64,000 nucleotides of DNA from Calliphora vicina (lineage: Eukaryota; Arthropoda; Insecta; Diptera; Calliphoridae), in the NCBI RefSeq assembly GCF_958450345.1, contig NC_088781.1:72241240-72305239 (forward strand), written 5' to 3'. Below, in pieces: positions 21,843 through 32,142 of this stretch (positions are counted from its first letter, which is position 1; every line of letters begins with the position of its first letter). The notes below the pieces were generated by a model. The model saw only the letters and a program-made list of their open reading frames with translations. It was not told where the DNA came from and did no database searches. Position numbers and translations under genes: made by a program.

Positions 21843-22972
21843 ATACATATTGTGTGGGCATGAGAATTTTTGACAACTAGAAAACGCTTCCCGATTTTAT
21901 TTAGGTATGCCTAAATAAAAGCAGCTATCAAAATGCTTGATGTCACTTTCGTGTTCGTGTAATGCTTTAACCTAGCGTAAGCTCACGTGGGTCCAAGCTA
22001 GGTCCCTTTGTGTTACCTGAAAGTAGAAAGTCAGAAAAAGAGGGACAGATAGAAATGAAAAAAAGAAGAGATTTTTAAAATTGCGTACCAATGAGTTGGC
22101 GGTTATTAGGTCACTCTAAAGATATCCCCATGTCTCGTGTTTTTAACCAATTACTACTCCTTATAAAGGCATTAATGCCATCTAGCTTCATATTTGAGAG
22201 CTCTGAAAGACTATTTATGGAACGATGTCCCAGAAACCTTAAGCGTAGATCTCCTAATGCCGGATAGTGATAAAGAAGACGAAAAATCCTCCTCGTTTTC
22301 ATAACTTCTGCAGAAGTCGATGTAGGGCAAGCCAAGCCTCCTCGCGTGGTTGCCAAAAGTGCAGTGTCCAGTTATGACCGCCACAACACAACTCAATTCG
22401 GAGCGTGGCAAGCCAAGAAGATATGTTGTTCGTCCCCGATTCAGCGAGCTCATAGTAGAAGTTACTAATTTGTTGCTTGCATTTGGATAACGGAATCCCA
22501 AATAGGAAATCTGTGTCTCCGTTAGGTAACATGGCCCCTTTTTTCGCCAAATCATCAGCAACGCAGTTGCCCATAGTATCTCCGTGTCCTCGTACCCACT
22601 TGAGTTAGACTGTTGAATGTCTCGCCATCCTGTTTAAGGATGCCCTGCATTCCTGGACCAAATTATATGTTGTGTATACACCTGTTTTATTGGAGCCTGT
22701 CTGCCAGTATATATACGAATATCCTTGCCTGACATATTGTTATAACTGAGTCATATAGCCGCCCTTTTGATGGCGGATATTTCAGCCTGAATAATGCTAC
22801 ATACATATGGAAGTCTAAAAGATAACCTAGTGTTTTTTTTTTTTTTTTCAGTATCTTTTTTCTTTATTGAATCTTTCTTTTTAGAAATTTACAAATAAGT
22901 ATTCAAATCTTAACCTAAACTAAAACTAAAGTTGTTATTGCCGCTGCAATATCCAACATGAGTGCTCGATGA

Positions 22973-25624
22973 TTATCTGGCCAGATCCAGTGTTTCCAAT
23001 CGCCTCAGTCGTCTATGACCCTCAAATGACAGCAACTCCCTGGCGAGGGGGTTTGGATGTTCCATTAGTTTTGAAATGTATTTTAGACTGGAGAGTTTGA
23101 TCTCCTCGCGTATTATGGGGACATTGAGATCCCTATGGATATTACTATTGCGAATGTACCATGGGGCACCTGTTATTGTCCTTAACAGTGCTGACTGCTT
23201 TCTTTGCAATTTTTCAACGTTAGATGAGGAGGCTGTTCCCCATAGCTGAATGCCGTATAGCCATATCGGTTTTATAATTGTTTTGTACAAAAGCACTTTG
23301 TATTCCAAGTCTAGAGCAGACCGTGGGCCAATTAACCAGTACAGTTGGACTGACTTTAATTTTATTTGCGTAACCTTGGCTTCAATATGGTGGGACCATG
23401 TTAAACGGCGATCAAGATGGATACCGAGATATCGCACATGGCTCTGTTCTGGGATTTTGATATTATTTATCTGTATGGAAGGGCAACTTTCTCGTCTTAA
23501 AGTAAATGTAACGTGAATATATTTTGTTGAATTGACCTTAATTTTCCATTTGTCCAGCCATTTTTCCAAATCGCCGATGTGAGACTGGAGTTGTTCAGAA
23601 GCTATTACGGGGTTTTCATGTGTACTTAAAAAAGCGGTATCATCCGCAAATGTAGATGTGTGAGTCAGTGCGCTCGTGGGCATATCTGCAGTATATAAAA
23701 TATATAGGAACGGCCCTAGAATACTTCCCTGTGGTACACCAGCGGATATTTTTCGACGTGTTGAGATCACATCCTTTGATCTGATTTGGAAAGATCTTTC
23801 TTGTATGTAATTTTTAAGCAGTTTATGTACGTTCGCAGGTAGTAATCTAGTAATTTTGTGTATTAGTCCATCGTGCCAGACTTTATCGAAGGCTTGAGAT
23901 ATGTCAATAAATAATGCGGAACAATACTGCTTGCTCTCGAAGGTTTTCCGAATAAGTGTAGTTATCCGATGTACCTGTTCGATAGTACTATGTTTCCTTC
24001 TGAAACCAAATTGATGGTCAGGAATAATGCAATTTTCGTCAAGGTGCACTATAAGTCTCTCAAGTAACAACTTTTCAAAAAGTTTTGAGAATATTGACAA
24101 TAGGCTAATGGGACGGTATGATGTCACTTGAGTGACATCTTTTCCCGGTTTCGGTATCATAACTATATCAGATATTTTCCATGAGGATGGGAAATATCCA
24201 ATACGTAGTATTGAGTTAAATATGAACAATATAATTCTCAGTGCTGAGTTGGGCAGATTACTTATCATCGTGGTAGTAATTTTATCTATACCAGGTGATT
24301 TTCCAGCCTTAAGACCTTTGACCGTCGTTCTCACGGCAGAGAACCGGAATTTTAGTGGGGCTGGCACCACATTATTTATGACATTATCTCTAATATATGA
24401 ATTTGTATCATTTGGGGTAAATACATTCTCCAAGTGATTGGCAAATGCTTCGATTTTTTCTGAAGTATTTTTTGCCCATTCTCCGTTCTGAAGGCGTATG
24501 GGCGACTCATATACAATAGGGCATTGCATATTTTTCACAGCTTTCCAGAGACTATATTCTGTGTTCTTAGTAGGGTCTAAGTTTCTAAGATAATTTCTCA
24601 GGTTAGATTCTTTATTAATCTTTAAGGCGACGTGAAGTCTTCTTTGGCACTGATTAAGTTTAGCCTTTACGTTCGGAGATCGCGATTGTTGCCATTGACG
24701 TCTGAGGGTTCTCTTTTCTTTGATAAGAGAATCGATGTTTTTAGGACATTTTGAATGTCTGTAATTCCCCAGGGTGACTGGGGGCGTGGACACTTTAACG
24801 GCGTTTGTTAAAATGTCTGTAAATATATCGACAGCGGATTGTATCTCATACTCATTTTTCAATGAGATGTTTTGTGGCAAGTGTGAGCTAACATACATTT
24901 TATACTTTAACCAGTTCGTTTTCTTGTTAGGGAAACAAGAGTAAGAGTTTTCCAATTTACTTGGAACTGCTAATAACGTTAAAACTGTAGGCGAGTGGTC
25001 TGACGAGAGGTCCAGCGAAGGGATCACTGAAATAAATTCTCTTTTTATATTCTTGATTACAGCGAAGTCAATTAGATCGGGAATCTTATTGAGGTCTGTA
25101 GGCCAATAAGTAGGTTGGCCACTAGATATGGCATCTAGTCTGTTAGACGATATTGCTTCTAACAGTTGCCTCCCTCTAGGAGTAATAAGGCGAGAGCCCC
25201 AAAATGTATGTTTTGCATTGTAATCACCAGCTGCTATAAATCTTGGACCTAGAGTCCTAAAATATTCGAGAAACTGCTCTCGATTAATATTATACCTAGG
25301 AGGACAATATATTGATGATATTGTAACTCTACCATCAGGTATATTTATAGATGTGGCCTGGATGTGATCCGTTTTATATTCTGGCATTGGGAAATGCCTA
25401 ATATCCTTTCTCACTAATATAGCTGTTCCACCACAAGCTCTACCACTTGGATGTTTTGTGTCATAAGTATAGTATCCGTTAATTCTGAAACAGTTCTTTA
25501 TGGTAAAGTGTGTTTCAGAAACGAGTAGTACATCAATTTCCTGAAGGTGGAGAAATTGTTGTACATCATTCTTATGTTGGCTAAGGCCGTTAGCATTCCA
25601 AAAACAAATTCTTAGAGAATTCAT
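22973..25624 (-). CDS. Jockey-type ORF2: AP endonuclease plus reverse transcriptase (883 aa)
   Basis: Residues 1-225 are an APE-type endonuclease: LRICFWNANGL, 'LLVSETHF' (Glu), 'AAGDYNAKHTFWGS' (Asp/Asn), 'LDLSSDHSPTVL' (SDH). RT spans about 450-720: 'MIPKPGK', 'YRPISLLS', HQFGFRRKHST, 'ALFIDISQAFDKVWH', 'GVPQGSILGPFLY', catalytic 'FADDTAFLS'. The C-terminal part carries 'LRTITGAPWYIRN' typical of the clade, with no RNase H. Function: nicks target DNA and copies its own mRNA there (target-primed reverse transcription). The ATG overlaps the ORF1 stop (ATGA), suggesting translation by termination-reinitiation. No inactivating change seen. Confidence 0.95.
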   Translation of the reverse strand: MNSLRICFWNANGLSQHKNDVQQFLHLQEIDVLLVSETHFTIKNCFRINGYYTYDTKHPSGRACGGTAILVRKDIRHFPMPEYKTDHIQATSINIPDGRVTISSIYCPPRYNINREQFLEYFRTLGPRFIAAGDYNAKHTFWGSRLITPRGRQLLEAISSNRLDAISSGQPTYWPTDLNKIPDLIDFAVIKNIKREFISVIPSLDLSSDHSPTVLTLLAVPSKLENSYSCFPNKKTNWLKYKMYVSSHLPQNISLKNEYEIQSAVDIFTDILTNAVKVSTPPVTLGNYRHSKCPKNIDSLIKEKRTLRRQWQQSRSPNVKAKLNQCQRRLHVALKINKESNLRNYLRNLDPTKNTEYSLWKAVKNMQCPIVYESPIRLQNGEWAKNTSEKIEAFANHLENVFTPNDTNSYIRDNVINNVVPAPLKFRFSAVRTTVKGLKAGKSPGIDKITTTMISNLPNSALRIILFIFNSILRIGYFPSSWKISDIVMIPKPGKDVTQVTSYRPISLLSIFSKLFEKLLLERLIVHLDENCIIPDHQFGFRRKHSTIEQVHRITTLIRKTFESKQYCSALFIDISQAFDKVWHDGLIHKITRLLPANVHKLLKNYIQERSFQIRSKDVISTRRKISAGVPQGSILGPFLYILYTADMPTSALTHTSTFADDTAFLSTHENPVIASEQLQSHIGDLEKWLDKWKIKVNSTKYIHVTFTLRRESCPSIQINNIKIPEQSHVRYLGIHLDRRLTWSHHIEAKVTQIKLKSVQLYWLIGPRSALDLEYKVLLYKTIIKPIWLYGIQLWGTASSSNVEKLQRKQSALLRTITGAPWYIRNSNIHRDLNVPIIREEIKLSSLKYISKLMEHPNPLARELLSFEGHRRLRRLETLDLAR

Positions 25625-27378
25625 TTTTTATTTAGCAGGATCTGCATGAGCATGATTTGATTCTGCATCAATTGTTGAAACATATTTTGCATGTTCGTCA
25701 TGAAACTGTTCATGGTTTGAATTAGATTCTCAATAGAGCTTTGAGAGTTATTGTCGGGTACTGGTACACCCTCTTTTAATGCATGTGCATATGAAAATAA
25801 TGGGGAATTATTTCCATTGCTTCTTTTCATTTGGGTAACTGAACCCTCATTTGTCGTATTGGCATACGATTTGTTTTGATAATTATCATTTATGATGCCC
25901 CTATATTGAGCACTAGAAGCACCTGTGTTTGTTTTCATTTGGGTAACTGAACCCTCATTTGTCGTATGGGCATACGATTTGTTTTGATTATTGTTTTTTA
26001 TGATACTTCTATATTGAGCACTAGAAGCATCAGGAAGGCTTGGAAAGTTAGAAGCCGTATATTGAGCATATAAAGGTCTTCTTGCCTTCGTTGATTCCTG
26101 TATGCGTAGGAATACTGGGCATCCACGGTAGTTTGCGGTGTGATTTTGACCACAGTTACTACATTTTCTTATATTATCTGTTTTTGAGTGGGGGCATTCT
26201 TGACTTTTATGAATATCTCCACATCTTACACATACAGAAGGTAATTTGCAGAATTTTCGGGTGTGACCGAACTCTTGGCAATTAAGGCACTGAGGTGGAC
26301 CTTTGCGCTTAATTGGTTCTTCTACAATTATTTTACGATTTAGAAGATATCTTAAACCGTATATTGGATGAGTGTCACCCTTTTTCTTTAATTGAGAAGA
26401 GTTGAAAGTGATTTCAACTCTAAAAATTGGTTGAGGAATTTTACTTTTATTTATTATATTGTGAATGGACTTCACTTCAAAGCCTTCAGACTCTAGCGCC
26501 TTTTTAATATCATCAGTTGGCTCAGAACTATCTATACCTTTGATGACTACTGTCAAACCTTTTGCACTTTTCAGTTGATATGTATAATAGTTTCTTTTCT
26601 CGGAATCGAAATTATCAACAATCATTCTGAAATTTTTTTCCGAATAAGTTTGTACCTTTGTCTCTTGAATATTTCCTTTACGTAGAGAGACCACGTGGAA
26701 ATTCTCCTTACCTACAAGTTGGGACAATTTGTTCACCAAAACATTTGTAGTAGGTTCGCGCAAATAAAGAGGAGGTGGCTTATAGTCTTTTACAGGCTTT
26801 GCGGGTTTTTCTTTACTTTCATGATTGTCAAGAATTGCAAAACGATTTTGACTTACCGGATTTTTCTTCGCCTGTTTTGGATTTGGTTCCAATTTTGATG
26901 TCCTAGGACTGGACTTGCGTTTAGTTATAGTGATGTAACGGTCCATTCCTGTTAGGATTTTTCCCGTATTTTTCACTATACTATTTTTTGGTATGGCACC
27001 AGTATTTTTTAATGTAAAACTCGATTGATTTTGCTTATCATCACCGGTTTTTATAGAGTTAATATTTTCATTACTACTATTTGTGACATTGATCACAGTA
27101 GCATTACTTTTTTCAGCAACCATTTGAGTTGTTTGTTTTTCTATAATTTCTTTTATGTTGTCTTCTACACAATTGTTTTGTTTTGGCGCACTAGAGAGTG
27201 GAGATCTCTCGTTTGTTGTTGTTCTTACACTTAAATAATTTTTGTGATCTTTTGGATCATATGTATTATTATTGTTGTATGGAGAGCTCACAACAATGTA
27301 TGCATTATTTCCATTGCTGCTGAGCCTCCTTTCACTTGTTGGAGAGTAAGAGAAACTCATACACAAACACACAAACAC
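25621..27378 (-). CDS. Jockey-type ORF1: gag-like nucleic-acid-binding protein (585 aa)
   Basis: An N-terminal low-complexity region (Asn/Ser/Lys-rich) is followed by a PRE_C2HC-like fold (about 260-350: GLTVVIKGIDSSEPTDDIKK...). Three zinc knuckles follow: CLNCQEFGHTRKFC, CVRCGDIHKSQEC and CSNCGQNHTANYRGC. The C-terminal part contains two near-identical blocks (SSAQYRGIINDNYQNKSYA and SSAQYRSIIKNNNQNKSYA, about 50 residues apart) and a Met/Gln-rich tail ending IQTMNSFMTNMQNMFQQLMQ, likely helical. It binds the LINE RNA as a ribonucleoprotein. Start: Met at 27378, or the second Met at 27360 (MSFSYSP), which looks more like a native start. Confidence 0.92.
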   Translation of the reverse strand: MFVCLCMSFSYSPTSERRLSSNGNNAYIVVSSPYNNNNTYDPKDHKNYLSVRTTTNERSPLSSAPKQNNCVEDNIKEIIEKQTTQMVAEKSNATVINVTNSSNENINSIKTGDDKQNQSSFTLKNTGAIPKNSIVKNTGKILTGMDRYITITKRKSSPRTSKLEPNPKQAKKNPVSQNRFAILDNHESKEKPAKPVKDYKPPPLYLREPTTNVLVNKLSQLVGKENFHVVSLRKGNIQETKVQTYSEKNFRMIVDNFDSEKRNYYTYQLKSAKGLTVVIKGIDSSEPTDDIKKALESEGFEVKSIHNIINKSKIPQPIFRVEITFNSSQLKKKGDTHPIYGLRYLLNRKIIVEEPIKRKGPPQCLNCQEFGHTRKFCKLPSVCVRCGDIHKSQECPHSKTDNIRKCSNCGQNHTANYRGCPVFLRIQESTKARRPLYAQYTASNFPSLPDASSAQYRSIIKNNNQNKSYAHTTNEGSVTQMKTNTGASSAQYRGIINDNYQNKSYANTTNEGSVTQMKRSNGNNSPLFSYAHALKEGVPVPDNNSQSSIENLIQTMNSFMTNMQNMFQQLMQNQIMLMQILLNKK

Positions 27379-27891
27379 TACACTCTTTATTTAGGGTTTT
27401 ATTTATGTTGTTGTTTTTTTTTTATTACTTTTGCTTTGTTTTTTTTCTGATTATTAATATTTGCATTAACAAACAGTTTTTTTTTAATTTTATTTTGGCT
27501 GTTTAAATCAATATTTCAATATATATTTATAAGTATTTAATAAGCGTCCATTCGCTGTTACTTATCTTTGTATATATATTTTTTTTTGTATTTATCTTCA
27601 CAATTATTTTATTTATTTATTTGTGAGAGCGATGTAAAACACGTCTATCCACTGTAAACAGCAAAACGTAAAAAAAAACCTAGTGTCGAATTCCTGAATG
27701 TAGACACCTGCTCCAACTCGATCTCCCTCCATAGAATCGTCTGTAAAGGCTGAGAGACCCGTTGTGTCATGAAAAGGTCCGTCCATTGCTTCCGTATTAT
27801 ACGGAATTGAGAAACCGAAATTACTCGTCATGATGGGCCTAGAAATGCAGTAATCGATATTATCACACATGCAGCCACCTGCAGCTCACTG

Positions 27892-28050
27892 TCCAAGGCG
27901 AATGTATATACCAGGTTGTTTCGATTCTACAACATTTACAAAAATCACTTGCAATTTGTTTTTGTTTATATGGTTTAAGCTGTCAAAGTTTGCCTATTGT
28001 TTTTGTTACTTTTATGTTTGTTGTAGCATTCGCCGCAAGATACTTACATT
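27892..28050. mobile_element. CAAGGCG-type MITE fragment
   Basis: 'ccaaggcgaatgtatatacc' followed by the shared core 'gctgtcaaagtttgcc' ... 'gtagcattcgccgcaa', as at 46120-46352. The right end is missing. Confidence 0.7.
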
Positions 28051-28319
28051 TCGGCTGATTTGATTTCCATATTTATACATACGAAATTAAAAATGTCTAT
28101 TTTTTTAAATTTAGTTTTTCTCACACCAATTTCAAATGTGGCTTGTTTTGACAGTTCTTGTGAGAAACTCTTCGCAAAATATTGTTACACAATCACTTTC
28201 TCACATCCTTCCAATAATTGCTGAAAAATTATTTAAATGACAGATAATTCTCCCAAACTCAAGATACAAAAACATTTGTGCAAGAAAAAACATATTTTGT
28301 TTCATTTTACACTGTTTTT
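28051..28319. other. Unassigned AT-rich DNA
   Basis: Nothing recognised. Confidence 0.3.
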
Positions 28320-28473
28320 GTTGCAATTCAATCGTTTCATGCGGAAAGTTTTTCGATTCGAGAAATACAGAAACGGGCTACTGGTATATTAATTCACCTT
28401 GAGTTGGACCAGTAGCACGTTTCTGTAGTTCTCGAATCGAAAAACTTTCCGCATGAAATGATTCAATTGCAAC
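28320..28473. repeat. Near-perfect 65-bp-arm hairpin
   Basis: Arms 28320-28384 and 28409-28473 are inverse complements with only a few mismatches, around a loop of about 24 bp. The arms contain 'gcggaaagtttttcgattcg'. There are no flanking duplications, and no other copy was seen in the window. It could be a small foldback element or a hairpin-RNA source. Confidence 0.85.
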
Positions 28474-28766
28474 AGTTATAAGCGCCACACAATTTTGTTA
28501 TTTATTTAAATGATGACAATCAATAAAACACAATTGTTATATTTTGGCATTTTACATTTGTCTAGCTTTTCACTGTGTTGTTTTTATTATAATTTATTTT
28601 TTCGTTGAAGTTTCTCTTTCATTTGACACTTAATTACTGAAAATATTCCAGTAAAAACAGAATCTGTGTTGTCTGTTTTCGCATTCAAATACAGAAACAC
28701 TTTTTTCTCGCACTTTGAGAAACGATGGAATTTTTTTGTTTCACACTTCATGATAATAGTTAGTAG
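28474..28766. other. Unassigned AT-rich DNA
   Basis: Nothing recognised. Confidence 0.3.
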
Positions 28767-29512
28767 CATAGAATAATATATCCATAGAAGCGTTACTGAG
28801 AGGGAGAAAACCTAAGTCTGTTGTCAAAAACCTAAGTCGTGAGAATGTATTAGTACATAGTTTTGATATTGTATTGGTGCCTTTTTAATTTTCACCAGAC
28901 ACACAGAGTGGTATAAAAATGTTTAAATTTTAATTTATTTAAATTTTCTTCTATTTTCAATGCCAAAAATTGAAACTCTGTTCTATAAATTAAATTCCAC
29001 CACAAATAAAATTAAGTGTCAAAAATTAATAAAAAATATTTTTTTTCGTTTGAGCAAAATTACGTGTTTCGGAAATAAAATGTGCTGTAAATTGTTAAAA
29101 AAATCATAAAATAGTGTATAGAAGTGTAATAAAGTGGTTCGGTCTGTATTTAGTCGGAAAATCAAAGGTAAAATTTCAAGTATTTTAATGTGTTAATTTC
29201 TCTCACAAGTATGTTGAATTCACATATCACAAGCAAGGCGTATTAACAAGCTGAGTGCATAAAATCAGCTGTTTCTTAATTCGCTGTGGATTTATGTACA
29301 TAGTAATAACATAGTAATATTTTAATTCGCCTTGATTTTGACATTTACCGTACATTTTAACAAAAACAAATTGCCTGTTGTTTTTGCATTGTTGTATTTG
29401 TTGCCGGGACGCACTCACCTTGTTAATACGCCTTGATCACAAGTACGTGTGAAGAGAGGAATTATTGTTACTCTCAGCTTACTCTCAGTTGCGCCTCTAG
29501 TTATACCCTATG
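28767..29512 (+). mobile_element. Family D element ('catagaataatatatcc'), complete
   Basis: Ends 'catagaataat' and '...ttataccctatg' with the perfect 8-bp duplication 'gttagtag' (28759-28766, 29513-29520). The interior has 'cctaagtctgttgtcaaaaa' and is shared with copies at 42832, 52724, 52849 and 58.3-58.8 kb. A CATAG start and 8-bp duplication resemble P-type termini here; superfamily not proven. Non-coding. Contains a MITE at 29234-29435. Confidence 0.85.
29234..29435. mobile_element. hAT-type MITE ('caaggcgtattaacaag')
   Basis: Inverted ends 'caaggcgtattaacaag' / 'cttgttaatacgccttg' with the 8-bp duplication 'atcacaag' (29226-29233, 29436-29443). 202 bp, inserted in the family D element. 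Confidence 0.92.
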
Positions 29513-30080
29513 GTTAGTAGAATGCTGTAAGGCTAGGTTTACACCATGATTTTTACAACGTCGTTTTTTCTTAATTCCCATTTTAAGTTGCTTCCAAAAT
29601 CATGTTACGTTTATACGATGAATTTTGGTTTCATGTCTTTTTTTGCAGCCAGGGTTGATTTTTATTGTTTAATCGGTTAATCTTCTTTATTAAACTTCAA
29701 AATCAGGAAAACAATCAGGTATGTTCTGTAATCCACATGATTTCAAATCACATACCGTTTTAAAATCACACGTGTGATTTTTGCCTGTTCTGTAAATCAC
29801 ACTGTTATTGTATTTTTCGGTGTGATTTTAAATTTTCGAAAGCACGAGAAAACAGCTGATTCGTTTATTTTAAATGTTTTGTTTTTCAAATAATTTTATA
29901 CAAATATTAAAGTGAAAATAAAAAAAATGCCTGGAGCTTCTGTTTTATCTTTAATGGAAAAAAAGGCAGTTAAGAGATGAACATATTAAAAAGCGTTGTT
30001 TGCGAGTATTATCAGATCCAGTGGATATGAACGAAACATTGTAAGTTGATAATGATTAAGTACAAGGGTTGGTTATTGGA

Positions 30081-30366
30081 AATTTTATTATTAGATTCAT
30101 ATCATACTACCGACTGAACAAAGCTGCATTTCAAATGGTATTGGGAGAGCTAGCTCCACTATTGCCAAAGTGCTCTATTCCGGAGAGTATACAACTAGCA
30201 TCTGTGCTGAGATTTTTAGCAGTTGGATCCTACCAAGGCGTTATAGCCAATGACGCAAACTTATCCATGGGACGCTCCACCTTCTGCAAAATCTTATGGA
30301 AAGTAATGCCTTTGTTAGAGGAAACATTGTGTTCAAAATGGATTAGCATTGTTTTAGATCACCAGA
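30081..30366 (+). pseudogene. HARBI1-like transposase N-terminal fragment
   Basis: 'FISYYRLNKAAFQMVLGEL' ... 'SIQLASVLRFLAVGSYQGVI' ... 'MGRSTFCKILWKVMPLLEE' ... 'KWISIV' follows the HARBI1/PIF transposase N-terminal pattern (YRL, LRFLA.GSYQ, helix-turn-helix-like S.S/T). The DDE catalytic part is missing; at about 30366 the sequence switches to a different gene in reverse. Confidence 0.75.
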
Positions 30367-30455
30367 TTTGCCAATTCCACCCACAGCTGCTCAATATACA
30401 CTTTGTCGCCATGCACAAAGTTTTTTGCCAGATCAGGGTGACGCTCCATAAACGT
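30360..30455 (-). pseudogene. MADF-like fragment of the Harbinger element
   Basis: On - the bases read 'QVEIFLTFMERHPDLAKN' then 'GDKVYIEQLWVELANL', resembling the start of a MADF/Myb-like DNA-binding domain (aliphatic helix, HP.L, W). Such a second gene accompanies Harbinger transposases. The rest is missing. Confidence 0.55.
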
Positions 30456-31449
30456 CAGGAAAATTTCAACCTGTGTTTGGTTTTTGTGCTGTCCCCTAAA
30501 AACATATTTTTTTATATATATACTTTTAATTATTTTATATGTACTTACATTTTATAAAAAAATTTCAAAAACTATGGCGCAAGCTCAACCACTATGCTAA
30601 AAACAAAACAAAACAAAACAAAACAGCAAAGCTGCCACAGTACACAATTGTTTTTGGTTACCACTTGCTTCAACTTTGTTGCAGTTTTTTTCCAATTAGC
30701 CCAAAAATCTTAACTCATATTGATAACTTATAATATAATGTAACAAATATTATAAATTTTATGCTGAATTCTATAATTAATTTAAAGATATTGAACATAT
30801 TTTAGACAACCATTAAAAAATTTTAGTCTGACAAGCTTCCATGTATTTTCGAAAATCATAAACAGCTGACAACTGAAAACAAACCTGAAATCACACAAGC
30901 AAAAAAACTTTTTACAACAGAATAGGTGTCTAGATTTTTATTAAATTTTAAGTGTTTTTTTTAATAAAACAAGTAATTCTATAAGAAAATTAATAAAGGA
31001 CATATTGTTTAATATACTTAAGTAATTTATTTTAATATTTTCCATGTAGTAGCCGCAGAAATAACCAAGTGATTTGAAAACATTAGTGACTTTGCTGAAC
31101 GTTTTAAAATCACAAAATTATGTGCACAGAACACCTTTTATGTGATTTCAAACCACTTTTATAAAATGTGATTTGCAGAACATACCTGAATAAAACGGAA
31201 CAAGAAGAAAAGATAAAGAGAAATCTGAAAAAAGACACAAAAAACACAAATCGAGTCTATTTGTTTACCCCCCAATCTTCTCTACACCGCTCGACAACAA
31301 CAAAAGCAACGTTGTAAAAATCATCATGTAAACGCAGTGTAAGAATGTTGTGTGGAAAAAAGCTTTATTTTATAAACATTTATTTATTTTTTACATATAT
31401 TATCATACACTACAAAAAATGCAAGTGTACCAAATTGCAATAGTTTTAG

Positions 31450-31640
31450 CAAGGTGCATTTAATAAGGTGCCATCAGCAGCACAGCTGATTATAGGAATA
31501 GTACGCACAAATGTCAAACTACATATATAAAAAATATTCGCCCGTACGCCCGTATGTCAAACTCTATATATAAAAAATAAGTGAATTCGCCTGTATTTAT
31601 TTCAATTCGCCACTGCTGTCACCTTGTTAAATACGCCTTG
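31450..31640 (-). mobile_element. MITE family A, reverse copy with perfect duplication
   Basis: 191 bp between 'agttttag' repeats (31442-31449, 31641-31648). The ends match the family. Confidence 0.92.
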
Positions 31641-31659
31641 AGTTTTAGTATAATGTTGC

Positions 31660-31855
31660 AATTAAATATTTTTTTAACAATCTAAAAAGTAGACTTTTAT
31701 CGACTATTCGACTTCTATCGACTATTTTCGACTTTTATCGACTATTCGAATTTTGAGATAACATAATCGATTGTTCGACTTTTTTCCGACCAAAAGTCGA
31801 TTTGACTTTTCAACTTTTTCCAGGAAAAAGTCGATCGACTTATAAAACCCCAGTC
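31660..31855 (-). mobile_element. 'tagggttctata' element, truncated reverse copy
   Basis: Dense 'cgacttttatcgacta' motifs ending in 'tcgacttataaaacccca', the decayed inverse of the family start. The inner part is missing. Confidence 0.6.
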
Positions 31856-31869
31856 CGAACTAATGTACA

Positions 31870-32031
31870 CAAGGTGCATTTAATTAGGTGCCATCGGGAG
31901 CACAGCTAATTATAGTAATAGCACGCGATAATGTCAAACTAAATATATATTTATGTCAAACTCCATATAAAAAAATAGTGAATTCGCCTGTATGTATTTG
32001 CCACTGCTGTCACCTTGTTAAATACGCCTTG
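31870..32031 (-). mobile_element. MITE family A, internally deleted
   Basis: Ends 'caaggtgcatttaattagg' and '...aaatacgccttg'; about 30 bp of the core are missing. Confidence 0.8.
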
Positions 32032-32142
32032 CAATGTTCATTAGTAAGTTGTCATCGGGAGCACAGCTGATTATAGAAATAGCACGCACAAATGTCAAAC
32101 TACATATATAAAAAATATTCGCCCGTACGTCCGTATGTCAAA

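Larger units (their letters stand above)
22835..27676 (-). mobile_element. Full-length Jockey-clade LINE, apparently intact
   Basis: 4.84 kb. It is flanked by the direct repeat 'aacctagtg' (22826-22834 and 27677-27685). The 3' end on - is a poly(A) (plus-strand T run at 22835-22850). About 300 bp of 5' UTR precede ORF1. Both ORFs are open with a 4-bp ATGA overlap. Complete 5' end, perfect target duplication and open frames suggest a recent, possibly still competent insertion. Confidence 0.93.
21843..27891 (-). pseudogene. Old RNase H-bearing LINE, split by a Jockey insertion
   Basis: Two minus-strand pieces, 27686-27891 and about 21843-22825, flank the Jockey element. The right piece encodes an RNase H start (FTDDSMEGDRVGAGVY). 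The left piece has 'WVRGHGD', then GNCVADDLAKKGA, and a C-terminal block 'LTGHC.FGNHARRLGLP' ... 'LRFLGHRSINSLSELS'. These features fit LINEs with RNase H (I/LOA/R1-like). Several stops and frameshifts are present. GC content is higher than the flanks. It could be the 3' half of the same family as the ORF1 at 19.1 kb (untested). Confidence 0.75.
29716..31188 (+). mobile_element. PIF/Harbinger element, internally decayed
   Basis: Inverted ends 'caggtatgttctg' / 'cagaacatacctg', with 'aat' on both sides as a 3-bp duplication. Sub-terminal 'tgatttcaaatcac' repeats recur at both ends. It holds a transposase fragment on + and a MADF-like fragment on -, the two genes normally carried by these elements. 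Confidence 0.8.
29530..31340. mobile_element. Older foldback element hosting the Harbinger insertion
   Basis: Outer inverted blocks 'catgatttttacaacgt' (29547) and its reverse near 31309-31327, with related flanks 'gtttacac' / 'gtaaacgc', surround the Harbinger insert. Without the insert it would be about 340 bp. No clear target duplication. Confidence 0.55.
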
